Origin: Anastatus disparis
Lineage: Eukaryota > Arthropoda > Insecta > Hymenoptera > Eupelmidae
NCBI GenBank assembly: GCA_017163975.1
Contig: JAFFSR010000373.1
Coordinates: 1,295,501-1,359,500 of the forward strand
Direction: 5' to 3'
Length of the DNA: 64,000 nt
The notes under the pieces are model-generated. The model searched no databases, was not told where the DNA came from, and saw only the letters and a list, made by a program, of their open reading frames with translations. Below are positions 35,682-47,710 of this stretch, one piece after another. How positions within the stretch are numbered: the stretch's first letter is position 1; each line of letters starts with the position of its first letter. Position numbers and translations under genes: made by a program.

Positions 35682-36355
35682 AAGAGAGTATTTGATCTCC
35701 GGAAAACGGGTTTGACTTAAACTGCAGAATATGATTTTTTGATGAAAAAAAAATGAACCTGTGTTTTTTCTATTTTGCTAATAGGCCTTATAGACGGAGA
35801 TATAGACATTTCTTCGAAAATGTAGTGAAAAGAAGTCTTTATGAGAACTTGAATAACTAAAAAATTAAGACTCTTACAGAAAATTGCATAGAAAAAATAA
35901 AAGAAAGTACAGGTTAAAAACTTTAATTTAAGCCTTACTGCTTTAAAAAATCTCGTACGGTTCAAAAGTTACAGGAGATTAAAATATGCTAATGAAATAG
36001 GGTAAAAATTTAATCGTATGCTACATGCTGAAAATATTAATAAACATGTAATAATTTTCAATTAGGCACAACTTTTGAACTACAGAAGCTTTTTTGATGC
36101 AATAAGGCTTAAATTAAAGCTTTTAACTTGTACTTTCTTCTATTTTTTATACATTTTTCTGTAAAAGTTATAGTTGTTTAAGTATTCAAGTACTTATAAT
36201 CGCTTTTTTTCTCTATATTTTTAAAGGAATGTCTATATCTCTGTCTATAGGGACTGTTTGCACAAAAGAAAAAACATGGGTTCATTTTTTTTCATCAAAG
36301 AATAATATCCTGCAGTTTCAGCCAAATCCGTTTCCCGGAGGTCAAATACTCTCCT
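35682..36355. mobile_element. Foldback element, GGAGAGTATTTGAYCTCCGG ends
   Basis: The left half (35682-35985) and right half (36050-36355) are inverted copies. Each contains TTTTTTGATGAA..AATGAACC or its inverse. Related sequence occurs at 15300-15560, 22200-22380, 27897-28643 and 29437-29690. No coding capacity is seen. Confidence 0.85.
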
Positions 36356-36534
36356 TATAAAGTACTTCATGTTTTTAAATAGCAATTTTGTCTTTAACGG
36401 GTAACAAAAAGACTTCAAAGTCTGTGTATATAATAAAAAGAACCTTTTCCATATTTAAAAAATTTTTTAAATGTAATATACTGTTTTTTTCTTCTGCTAA
36501 ATTCATTCTGCACTTATTAATTTTAGAGCAATCT
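36356..36534. other. AT-rich spacer, nothing recognised
   Basis: No frame, repeat or signal that I can support. Confidence 0.5.
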
Positions 36535-36979
36535 TTATGATGAAATTTTAATTTTTGTATAGCGTTATTTTTACGAATTTTTAAATTTCAATCAATCAAA
36601 TGTAACTTTTTAAGAAATTGATAAAATCAAAAAATTTGAACGTGATTGAAAAGTAGAGTGAATTTCCTAAATCTTTATGTTTAATGATTTTTTTGTATCT
36701 ATTTCCTGCGTGTAGCTAAAAATGCGCAAAAATGGAAAGTACAAGAAAATCAGTTTTAAATATGATAATATTTTCCAATGTCGCGAGTCAATTTTTGTTT
36801 ACATTAGCAGGATACAGAAAGATAGTATTTTTTCTAATCTTTGTGACTTGGTCCGTCCCAATAAAAATTTTTTTATAACAATTAAAAAAATTTATTACTA
36901 CGCAAGCATACTCAAACACGCCATCAGTGCACTCACCGACCTGGGTGCATCTTTAATAAATTAAATGAGTTATTAATAG

Positions 36980-37962
36980 AGAGATATTTTTTTTTTTTTT
37001 GTTTAAATTTACCGGTACACGTGGAGCACGACGCTAGCAGAAGCACGCGGCAGCCATTACGCACTCATTCGCAGACCGTGTGTGTGAACTCCAGTACTGC
37101 TAACGTAGACCGTAGGTAAAGTGAAGATGTAGAAAGAGAGGGAGACTCAAGAGACAAGAAGAAGAAAAGAGATAGGAAGATCAGCATGCTAGAAGAATAA
37201 ATTAGAAATGATGGCGCACTGTCTTCTCGCGCACAGTACAAAGAGAGACAAGATATAACAGAAAGAGATGGGGAGAACGCAGAGAGGGATATTACCACTT
37301 CCTCCTCTTTGCTTAAGGAGATTTACGCTGTAGACATGCATGTCTATATATAGTATATCTGTATATACATATGGCATTTACATGTATGTACTCTCTCTCT
37401 CAAATTTTATATATATGAAAGAGATAAAGGAAGAAAGAACGAAGAGAGTATATAAAGAGCCTAAATTTCTCGCAGAAAAAGTGGCGCGCAGGTTGCAGAC
37501 TTGCGTTCGAAGACCGGAAACGAGATCAACCAATGAAAAAAGCAATAAATTAGAGAAGTAATTATTAATTGGATAAGAAGAGCATAGAAGAAGACAGAAG
37601 ATTGTAAAGAAGAAAGAAGAGGACTTGAAACGAAGGAAGCTGTCCTCGTGCCGTGTTGGATCTCTTTTCAATCACTTGAAGGATATTCCAGTCTCGAGAT
37701 TTTTTGTGCGTTGTCTTGGAGCTGTACAAAGACCTGGAGTGCTGAGAGAATAGCAGAGTCGACTGTGAAGATAGGAACTTCCAGAAGGGGATTTCATCGA
37801 CCTGATTCCTTTGCAGTTCCTTGCAGCCGGTGTCGATAGCTGATTAGACACAGAGAGAGAGAAAGAGATAAATAATACAACCTGAGGCCCCTCACCGCCA
37901 TTGTTGACCTAATTGTCGCCATCACCGACCAGATTTTCCTGTTGTCAACGACTTCTACAACG
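36980..37962 (+). promoter_or_regulatory. Possible promoter and untranslated first exon
   Basis: This is a CpG- and purine-rich island in AT-rich DNA. TATATAAAG (about 37449) could serve as a TATA box. From about 37840 onward the sequence is rich in CCGCCAT / CGCCATCACC, and it ends in a strong 5' splice site (ACG, then GTGAGTGG, cut after 37962). Open frames on either strand lack motifs. This looks like the start of a transcript whose later exons I cannot find in the window, or a non-coding relic inside a transposon. Confidence 0.35.
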
Positions 37963-38164
37963 GTGAGTGGACTGTAGTCCGAATTGATAAAGATTTGTAT
38001 TGTAAATTAATGGCTCTCGCCGACTAAAAGTGTAGATTCAGTGCGGGCGTGTTAAACAAAATTAAAGTGATTGTGACTGCGTTTAAATAGCAAAATTAGA
38101 ATAATTAATTGTTGCGAAATTTAATTATAATTAGTAAAAATTTAGTGCAAAAAGTTGTAATTCG

Positions 38165-38900
38165 TGAGAGAGAGATAAACCGTGACCACGTATTCAACGA
38201 TTTCGTTGACCGGCTAAATTCGTTCTTTAATTATCTTAATGAAAATTTCGTAATTAAAATTTCTTTCAATTGACCGGTGGAAAATAATCCACAATTGAGA
38301 TCGGTGGACATAGTGGTGCGTGTTACATAACGAATTTCATGGCACGGGCCTTAGCGGTCATCTTGTTAAATTAGATTTTCTTGAAACTAGTCTGTGCTGA
38401 CTAGAAATTTAAAGTAAATTGATTTGATTTTTTTAAGATTGTCAGAAATAGTATGAACATATTAAATATTATTTATTTTTTTTTTGGTGAAATTTATAAT
38501 GGGAAATTTCGAGAGTGCGGGAGTGTGATAAATCGACCACGTGTCTAACGGTTTCGTTGACCGTAAATTTAAATAATTCTTTCTTCTGCTAATTGTGCTT
38601 TTGACCGGTAATTGAATCTAATAAAACCGATAGACATGTAGGCACAGCGTGATTAGAGTGAGATAAGCACGCGGGCTCTTGGCAGCCATCTTGTTGAATA
38701 AAGAAGAGCGAGGTCGCTTACGCCGATCATACCGAAATTTTTCAATTTTTTTTCAATTCTATTAGAATAACAGACAATTTATCTAAGTAGAAGTGTGACA
38801 TAAATTCAATTTAAAAATTAACGTTACCAAATTTTCGTTGACCGTAATGTATGGGAATGGGTTATGAGTGTGCGCGATGAAATGAATTCTTAGATTTAGT
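38165..38900. repeat. Diverged tandem units of about 340 bp
   Basis: The series GACCACGT...TTTCGTTGACCG...GACCGGT...TCATCTTGTT is found at 38185-38370 and 38540-38695. A third partial unit (TTTTCGTTGACCG) is near 38830. The second unit has AGCCATCTTG, a YY1/Pho-type core. Confidence 0.6.
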
Positions 38901-39051
38901 TAACAAGCAAAGTGTTCATAGAAATAATAATTTTTTTGATATTGAATAAAAGTGAAATTCTAAAACTTAAAATTTTGAGTGTTCACAAGTAGAAATTATT
39001 TTGGTTGTTGTTTGTGTGCACACCTCTCCAACTTTTAGATTAATAAATTTG

Positions 39052-39083
39052 ACTCGTCGGCAAGTTCATGCTTGCCGACGAGT
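39052..39083. other. Perfect 13-bp hairpin
   Basis: ACTCGTCGGCAAG (39052-39064) and CTTGCCGACGAGT (39071-39083) are exact complements around a 6-nt TTCATG loop. It is GC-rich in an AT-rich setting. Its function is unknown. Confidence 0.85.
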
Positions 39084-39235
39084 TAGCTGGAGGTCTGTCT
39101 GGCGTCGTATAATGAATTGAAGATTTTTTTTTCTTTTCGACAGACCGACGTTGCATGCGGGGACGGGCAACGTTATTATAAATGTATTAATAATTTATTT
39201 TATTGATAATTTAAATATAACTAAATTCTCACATC

Positions 39236-39360
39236 GCATCTTTTAAACGCCGTCCGGATTTTTGAAATTTATCGAGCCATTTCCGAAATATCGCCGTTTA
39301 AATTTGAGTTTCTAAAAAAAAATTTTTTTACTAACTTTTGAACGGTACTGTATACTTTTA
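39236..39360 (+). repeat. Direct repeat, first copy
   Basis: About 125 bp containing AAACGCCGTCCGGATTTTTG and CCATTTCCGAAATATCGCCG. It is repeated in the same sense at 40192-40316. Confidence 0.75.
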
Positions 39361-39361
39361 A

Positions 39362-39747
39362 CAGCAGGCCGGAGTAGAACCTGATACCGACCGAGTAACA
39401 ATTGAGTTGTTTGTTATTTACTCAAGTATTAATCGGTGTATCTTCAAAATAAAGGTTGATCGCAATAGATATTATTATTATGAATATCTATGCACAAGAA
39501 CAAAAAAAATCTACCGATTTGTTTTTGAGAAAAGTAAGGAACGCCGAAGTAAAAGATTATGTTTATAATATTTTCGCATTCCTTACTTTTCTCAAAAACA
39601 AAGCGATAGATTTTTTTTTTCTTGTGCATAAATATTTGTAATAATAATATCTATTGCGCTTAACCTTCAATTTGCAGATACACCGATTAATATTTGAGTA
39701 AATAACAAAAATGCCAATTAGACAAGGACAGCGAATCCGGCCTGCTC
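39362..39747. mobile_element. TTAA MITE of the GCAGGCCGG family, copy 2
   Basis: A 386-bp foldback with TTAA at 39358-39361 and 39748-39751. It matches 25065-25449 closely in both arms. Confidence 0.9.
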
Positions 39748-40191
39748 TTAACAAAATTATCACAAATTTTATCAGAATTATTATAAATGATAGTGTCCTT
39801 TTTTTGAATAAATTAAAGTTATTTACAAATTTGATTCTTTGTATGTATATACGAACTACAGATTTGAACACATGCTGAAATGTAAACAAAAATAGACTCG
39901 CGATATTGGAAAATATCATCATATCTAAAACTGATTTTATTGTACATTCCATTTTTGCGCATTTTTAGCTACACGCAGAGAATAGATATAAAAAAATCAT
40001 CAGACAAAGATTTAGGAAATTCACACTACTTTTCAGTCGCGTTCGAATTTTTTAATTTTATTAATTCTTTAAAAAGTTACATTTAATTGATTGAAATTTA
40101 AAAATTCGTAAAAATAAAAAATATTTTCATCATTAAAAATAGAGTTAAAAAAAAAGATAAAAATATTTGGCAGGACATAAAAAATTAGTAT

Positions 40192-40316
40192 TTTGTCTAA
40201 TCTTTCAAACGCCGTCCAGATTTTTCAAATTCATCGAGCCGTTTCCGAAATATCGCAGTTTGAAGTTGAGTTGAAAAAAAAAACTTTACGAACTTTTGAG
40301 CGGTATCGTAGCTTAT
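40192..40316 (+). repeat. Direct repeat, second copy
   Basis: Mate of 39236-39360, at about 80-85% similarity by eye. Confidence 0.75.
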
Positions 40317-40429
40317 TTTCAAAGAGAGAGAAAGGCAGAGAAAAGCGAGAGAAAGAAGAAAATTGACACTAACATAGCCAGGTGACAGCTCATGGAACTT
40401 TTGCGGAAATCGGAAATCAACAGTATTCA

Positions 40430-40540
40430 CCAATAGGAAAATTCGACACTTTGGAAAACTACCCAAGCGGGGGTGATTAGTCCACGCCCCAATTCCAGGG
40501 TATATAATTCCCAAACAGGGCCCAAAATCTTCTGTACGCT
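40430..40540 (+). promoter_or_regulatory. Candidate pol II promoter (CCAAT, CACGCCC, TATA)
   Basis: CCAAT at 40430, CCACGCCCC at 40482-40490 and TATATAA at 40501-40507 have canonical spacing. A start would be expected near 40530. No coding frame follows within 500 bp, so the product, if any, is unknown. The block could equally be part of an LTR. The 133-codon frame on the other strand has no motif. Confidence 0.3.
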
Positions 40541-40599
40541 TTTGAGCGTGTCTCACAAGCACGCTCAAAAACACAAAATCAACGAGAGCCGTATCCACC

Positions 40600-41051
40600 C
40601 CTACAGTTAATCAAAGTTTTCAAAATTCATATACATTAAAAAATTTTTCTTGTTTTTCAAAAATTTTTTTAAAATTTATCTAAGCATTCTTCGATATTTC
40701 AAAACTTTATTTTAAATATTATATTTTTATTTAAAAATATTATATCGCAACAATATTCTTTTTTTTCTTTAATTTTTTTTATATATGTATATTTCTAAAT
40801 ATTTTAAAATATTACGCGACCTCGCTTTAGAGGACCGACCTCATCAGACCCCAAGTAGAGCGATAGAGGCATCTTGCTTTACTTGGCTAGGGGTTTAGAA
40901 TATTTAAATAAAATTAAAAATCTTCAATTAAATCGCGACGTGGAAAGCGACTTGATATAGGTCCCCGCATCTCAAGGGAAACCAAAGTCTGACTCTCACC
41001 CCGCGCTAGAAAACACGCGGTCAAACTCGAAGATCACCAAGCGCGACGCTG
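40600..41051. other. Unassigned flank of the giant element
   Basis: AT-rich to about 40800. It is then GC-richer, with GACCTCGCTTTAGAGGACCG and TCTGACTCTCACCCCGCG. It ends ...GCGCGACGCTG, immediately before the CACTGT terminus. No gene is recognised. Confidence 0.4.
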
Positions 41052-41059
41052 CACTGTCA

Positions 41060-42900
41060 ACAATACATGCATGAAAATTCATGTAAAAGTACTGGAAGCA
41101 AAATTTTATCGGAGCACATGAAAGCACAAGTCATGTAAATACATAATTTTTTCACTGAACCTGCTCTAAATTTAATGCACGAAAGCATAAAATTTCAAGC
41201 AATTTTTGTTGAGCGAATTTAATGCACTAGCTTGAATATTATTGTAGAATAAATAAAATTTGATGTAGATCTGAATAGAATTTTCAGTAACTTGCGCCGT
41301 TCAGTTTTTTATGTACTCACACGAAATTTTGTGCAATATGCTTAAAATTTTATGTAAAAATATATTAAATTTGAGGTGACTTTATACAAGCTTAATTTTA
41401 TGCCCTTGCTTAAATATTCATGTAAAATGAATAAAATTTCATGTAGATCTACATAGGATTTCTAGCAGCTTGCGCCTTATGATTTTTAATGTATTAATAT
41501 GGTATTTTATGAAATATATCGAAAATTTTAAGTAAAAATATATAAATTTTAAGTGACTTTATCTAAACTTAATTTAATACACTTCTTTGATTATTCATGT
41601 AAGATAAATAAAAATTAATGCAGGACTGCATAGAATTTCCAGCAATGTGCGTCCACTACTTTTTAATGCATCCACATAAAATTCTGTGCAAGGTACCTGA
41701 AATTACATGTAAAAATATACAAAATTTTAGGTAACTTTGTTCAAGCTTAATTTAATACACTAGCCTGAATATTGATGTAAAATGAATAAAATTTCATTTA
41801 CAACTGCTTAAAATTTACAGCAATTAGCGCCTCCTACTTTTTAATGCATTAACATGAAATTTGGTACAATTTACCTAAAATTTCATGTGAAAATATACAA
41901 AATTTTACGTAACTTTATACAAGCTTAATTTAATGCACTAGCGTCAATAGTAATGTATAACGAATAAAATTTAATTTAGAATTGCATAAAATTTCCAGCA
42001 ATGTGCGTCCAATACTTTTTAATGCATCCATATAAAATTTTATGCAATATACCTGAAGTTTCATGTGAAAATATACAAAATTTTAGGTAACTTTGTACAA
42101 GCTTAATTTAATACACTAGCCTGAATATTGATGTAAAATGAATAAAATTTCATTTACAACTGCTTAACATTTACAGCAATTAGCGCCTCCTACTTTTTAA
42201 TGCATCGACATGAAATTTGGTACAATTTACCTAAAATTTCAAGTGAAAATATACAAAATTTTACGTAACTTTATACAAGCTTAATTTAATGCACCAGCGT
42301 CAATACTAATGTATAACGAGTAAAATTTAATTTACAACTGCATAAAATTTCCAACCATTTGCGCCTTCTACTATCTAATGTATCCACATAACATTTTGTA
42401 CAATATACCTGAAATTTCATGTGAAAATATACAAAATTTTAGGTGGCGTTATCTAAGCTTAATTTAAAGCACTTACTTGAATATTAATGTTGATCGAATC
42501 AAATTTCATTTAGGATTGCATAAATTTCCAACAATTTACGCCTCCTACTTTTTAATGTACTAACATGAAATTTCATGAAAAAATGTTTACAATATTATGT
42601 GAAAATGTATAAAATTTCAGGAGATTTATTCAAGTTTAAATTAATGCACTAGCATTTATATTCATGTAAAATCTATCAATTTCTTATAGATATACATAGA
42701 ATTTCAGCAACTTGTAACCCTTCATTTTTTAATGTATTCACATGAAATTATGTAGAACTACCTCAAATTTCATGTGAAAAAATATCAAATTTTATGTGAA
42801 TTTACTTAAGTTTAATTTTATGTGATTGCTTAAATATTTATATAAAATGAACAAAATTTTATATAGGGCTACATACAATTTCCAGCAATCTGCGTAAATA
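41060..42900 (-). repeat. Left subterminal array, about ten 178-bp monomers
   Basis: The AGCAAYTTGCGCC-type marker falls at about 41285, 41463, 41640, 41818, 41996, 42174, 42353, 42530, 42707 and 42885, a regular 178-bp step. Monomers carry TTTTTAATGCATC, TTTCATGTGAAAATATAC and TTAATTTAATGCACTAGC. The best-matched pairs are alternate units, hinting at a 356-bp dimer. Confidence 0.9.
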
Positions 42901-44191
42901 ACTCTAGGGTTCAGAGAATGAATAATTTAAATGAAATAAAACATAAAGTATGCGATGACTATTGTTAAGAGAAAGAAAGACTTAATTTTGAATTCAGGTC
43001 AAAATTAATTTTTTTTTATTCAACTTTTTTTATTTTAATATAAAGTTGACGTTTCTTTTTAATTATTGATAGTACTGAATTGAAATTTTTGTATGTATTA
43101 AAATTTTCTTAAATTTCAATTGAATCCATGCAATAAGCGCCTTGTTTTCTATTTTTATTTATTGATACATTTGTAGCTACTGTTTAGTAAATCTCTCTAC
43201 TTGTCTGCTCAAGTAAATTAGTCCACTATGTTTACAAACAACGAAAGCCAAATAGTAATTTTTACTATAATTTTCTCAATGTGTGTCTGAAGATTTTTTT
43301 TATGTGATGCATGCTAATTAATTATTGTACCATCCAAAATTATTGTTTTTTTTTGTGCAACTCAATTGCATACCCGATGAACATGTCTGTTGCCCATTTC
43401 AAAGAAGATTGAAACTTCAACAAGGAAGAAGGCAAGATAATAACGAAATAAAATATTTTAATGGCTACTCTTGTTAACAAATAAAATTGAAAATTTTTTT
43501 TTTAAGGTCTTTATATATATTTATATAAATACGTTTTGCAGTTATTAAAATGAAATATTTATTTCCATAACTAAAAATTACATAAAATTACATGAAAATA
43601 ATTGTGTCATTCACACATTGTTTTATTTTTATTATTACTAAAACTCTGGCATTTTTTTTGATACATAATTCTTTATATATCTTTCGCGATATGACTTGAT
43701 ATAATAAAACGAACTTAAATAGATGAAATTTAATTTGAAAATTAAATTTCATATTTTTTCTTCATGTGAAGTCTGTATTTGTCACAAGACTGTGTTTTTA
43801 TACGTCTAAGAAAATATTCGTTGTACTTATGAAAAAAATATATGGTTAGTATATGTTAAGAAAAAAAATTTAGCGTTATTAATACGACAGTAAATAAGTC
43901 AAATAACGGATGTGCCGGTTAAAAAAAAGAGTAAGAGAAAAATAAAAACGATAGATATCGTCCATGATATAACACAAAACCTGTGTCAACGTAACCATGT
44001 ACTGTTTGGTTTTGTTGGTGCGCTCGCCTTGCCCATTATACACATAACACAATTTTGCATAAATAATATATAATGTGAGAATTTACGATGTCATATTCAA
44101 TGTCTTGTTTAACTTAAAATTAAATTGAAATTAAATAAAAAAATAATTATTAAATAAATAACAGAACAATATTCTTCATGTTTTTAAATTC
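42901..44191. other. Non-coding interior, 3' side of the accessory gene
   Basis: AT-rich, with no conserved motif. No convincing frame on either strand. Confidence 0.5.
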
Positions 44192-47054
44192 TTAAACATC
44201 ATATAATTTAAAATCATCCGAGAAGATATAAACTTTTTTAGCTAATTTGAAAACCGCTGGGTTGTAGGCGGTTAATCTTTTCTTCTTCTTATTTCCTCTC
44301 TCTCCCGTAGGATTGATTTTTAAAAATAACCTGAAAAAATATATTTGTTAATAATAATTAAAATAGGATCACAAAAATATTGAAGAGTAAATCATAAGTA
44401 CTATACATACCTTTGGATAAACTCCATGGTTTTTCCTATTTTAGGATGGTATGCTAATCCAAATACGTAATAACTTAATATATTGATCAAAACTCCTTCA
44501 AGAGGATCAGTGCATTCAATAATGAAATTGGAATTGATATGCACTGAACATTTTGCTTCATCGTCATACAGCGAATTTCCTGCAAACATTATTTTTTGTA
44601 TACAATTAAGGTTTAAACATTGAATACATAACTATTAAGTAGAACGTTAATTAATATTAAATTTTAATTAAAAAGTATTTCGAGACATATTAATTACGAT
44701 CACTTTAATCCTAAAAGCAATAAGTATTCAATTATTGCAATTAAATTTAATATAAAAAATTAGTAATGAAGAAAGTATAGGAGCTTGTCATTTTTTAACT
44801 CAATTGGAAATTTTACGAAATACAGTTATTATGCATATTCTTCATTTTTATATTACCTTTAATTACCACCACAGGGTATACCATTTTCATTTGGCTATTA
44901 TCTTCCACGTCCTCCTTAAATCATAAAAAACAGTAATAATCACTATTTAATTACACAATTGTTTTTAAGTAATCCAATAAACTTCAATATTGAAAATATT
45001 AACCCTCTCAGTCATAGAAATCTATATAACAATTACATATTTTTTAAAATATTTTCTAATTATTTTAAATACTATAAATAATTCTGTAATATTTAAAATT
45101 TTCAGATATTCTAATATTGAAACTTTACAATGATTATAATATTCAATAAAATCATTTTCCTGTCTACAAAATTTTTTTTTTTTAATATTCTAATTAGTTT
45201 TGTGCTATTCAATATTTCTCTTCAAATTAAATATTTCAAAAATTTGACTTTAAATTTATACTTTAAGACCTTAAAAACCTTCAGTAAATGTCCTAGAGAA
45301 AATTAAATTGAAACGATTGTATGACAAAGGGTTAACATTGAATATTTTAATCCAGATGTAAAAAACTAAAATTTATATTTTGCATAAAATGTTTTAAATA
45401 TCTTGAATATTATTTTAACATAAATTATATTATATTTTAGTTGAATGTAATTAAACTTTCAATCTTACCTTTATTATTCTAAATAGACAATTATCATCTT
45501 CTTTGAAATATAGTATTAATAGTTTAAAAACTACCAAATATTTTGGTAATCTATCTTTGCGCACAATAGTGGCTGACTTTGCTTCTTCGATAATATCATC
45601 ATATTGAATCTGAATTTCTGGCTTACGTTCTAACGATTTTAAATATTGTCCTGTTATTTTGACACGCTTTTCTAGACTTTCCGTCCATATTTCCATTAGA
45701 TTTTTACCCATCAAATGATTGCTATGTTCTATAAAGTGCTCTTTTATTGCAATAAATGGCCACTTTTCTCGAAGTAATAAAAAATCTAATTTAGGATCAT
45801 TTATAATAGCCCTTAGAGTAGGGTATGTTTTTATCATTAAACAATTGATATCTCCATCTGTTTTGTTGACATTAAAAAGTTCAATTAGCCTTAACCTTAA
45901 GGCTTCTTGGGTTTCGCTAGTTTCTTCGTCCGTTAACAAAGGTGCATAATTTATGCATCCATATGCATCTTGTTTTGATTCTAAATCTTTTTCTTTCAAA
46001 CGTTGTTTTTCAGCTTCATCATCACTGTCTAAATGCCTTTTAAGCTGCTTGGTTTCATCTTTATTTTTGTGATACAATAAAGAGTTATAAATTGTAAGAA
46101 AAAAAGTCTCGTATCCACCGCCCCATGACTCATCGTAGTTTATAGAGACGTCAAAGGATTTTGGAAATGTATCACACATTTTTTTAGCAATTTTTGATGC
46201 GACATTTCGCTTGGTGGTGTTAAGATCTTTCAACATATAATTTACTACTAATGAGGTAACGATCCTTTTTTCTGATGTGGTGAGTTCTTTATCTTCTGAA
46301 CACTTTTTAAGTATAGAAGACGGTACTTTGGCCCATATCATGTCGACATTAATTAGTTGAGGCTTATTTGATGAAGTACTTGCTGTAGGATTCAATTCTA
46401 AAATAAATGGTAAAAATATTTTTGTAAAATTCTAGTTTTTCATCACCTTTTTGTATTTCAACATAAAAATAAATGATTCTAGATTCTTTAAAAATAATTA
46501 CCATTTGTTGCTGCTGGTTGATTAGTGTTGGGAGAGTTTTTATTATTTTCAGAAGTTTCACGCAAATTCGGATCTACTAAAGATAAAGTAAGTGGTTCTT
46601 TCACCATAGATACATACTCTAAGAGTATTTCATCATCGTCGATTTCAGTGTTGTCATTTGATAATACCAACTAAAAATATAAAAAATTAGTATTATTATT
46701 ACATTATAGATTAAAGTGCATTATAGTATATCAGGAAAAGGAAATAAAAGAAATTGTATTAAATTTTACAATATTACTCATAACATTTCACTATACCGGA
46801 AAGTCAAGTGAGTTTTTCATGAATAAAACAGTGCAACTTATTTTTTTACCTATTGCACAATACACTATAACGCTTTTTACACATTAAATAAAAATTTTAA
46901 TTTTTTTCCATAATGAAAAAAATCATACCTTATAATTAATGTTTTCTGCAAGTTTTAATTTTTCTTTTCCTTTTTTTATTATACTTTCTATATTGTCAGC
47001 TTTAATAATTATTTTGTCTTTCTCGCCAAACGATTGTATTTTGAATAATGGCAT
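44192..47054 (-). CDS. Accessory protein of the CACTA-like element, CIDE-N-like N-terminus, six coding exons
   Basis: I assembled six exons by hand: 47054-46929, 46670-46502, 46397-45469, 44914-44857, 44579-44411 and 44330-44192. Every intron is GT-AG, all phases agree, and the total is 1590 nt (529 codons plus TAA), with no internal stop. Residues 3-75 (KIQSFGEKDK, then KLVLSNDNTEIDDDE and LTLSLVD) resemble a CIDE-N/PB1-type fold. A middle region has FDVSINYDESWGGGYETFFL, CINYAPLL, INCLMIKTYPTLRAIIN, LREKWPFIAIKEHFIEHSNH and LMGKNLMEIW. This recalls SAMD3-like repetitive proteins of animal genomes. The C-terminus is Lys-rich (ERGNKKKKRL), possibly a nuclear signal. By position it is probably the element's second protein, as TNPA is in plant En/Spm. 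An acceptor at 47060 implies an upstream non-coding exon. The function is inferred. Confidence 0.8.
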
Positions 47055-47710
47055 CTTGATCTAAAATAAATAAATCAATATATTAAAATACGTTGATATA
47101 TTTTTAACATAGTATGTGGAAAAATAGCATTTTAGACATATTAGACGTAGGGTTTTTTACCAAATATTTACATTGAATATGAAGATTTTTTTATATTCTC
47201 TTCGCATGGTCATAAACGGGATGATTTGAAAGAAACGAATTTAAGGCAATGAAAAATGTTGGATGAAATTTGTCTACTGTCAAAATAGATACAATCGCAT
47301 AAAATTTTTTTATAAAATACTGCAATCTTAATTTTTTATTTTAATTTATAAGAACTTATTTTATTCCTTGTTGAATTTAAGAAAGAGGTAACGATATAAA
47401 AACTGAAAAATTATGTTTTGCAAAGTTTTAAAGCTTATGAGTGTTTTTTTAATAAAGAATGAGATGTGAATTCGCAAATCATGATTTTTCCAAAAGTAAG
47501 ACAAAATTAAATATCTCTTATTGAATTTTTTTTTTTTTGTACATACTTTGACAAAACAAACATTATAAAAAATTTTTCTTTCATCTTAAATTTTCTCCTA
47601 ATAATAATAATCTGAAAAATGATAATCTAAAATAATAATGGCTTGTTATATAAGATTATACTTAAAGAAATACTGTACAGAAAATAAATCGAAAGACCAA
47701 CCTAAAAATA
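47055..47710. other. Spacer between accessory gene and transposase
   Basis: AT-rich. The AG acceptor at 47061-47062, just upstream of the accessory ATG, suggests that it is joined to exons further upstream, possibly sharing the transposase promoter. Confidence 0.5.

Larger units (their letters stand above)
36535..40140. mobile_element. 3.6-kb block bounded by 285-bp inverted repeats
   Basis: 36535-36815 is matched by the reverse complement of 39855-40140 (shared ATGCGCAAAAATGGAA, TAGCTACACGCAG inverse). The interior contains a GC-richer leader-like block, diverged tandem repeats, a perfect hairpin and a MITE. There is no transposase frame. It could be a non-autonomous transposon or a captured gene fragment. 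Confidence 0.6.

Noticed and set aside
40197..40598. 133-codon minus frame
   Set aside because: It lies over a promoter-like block on the other strand and has no recognisable domain.
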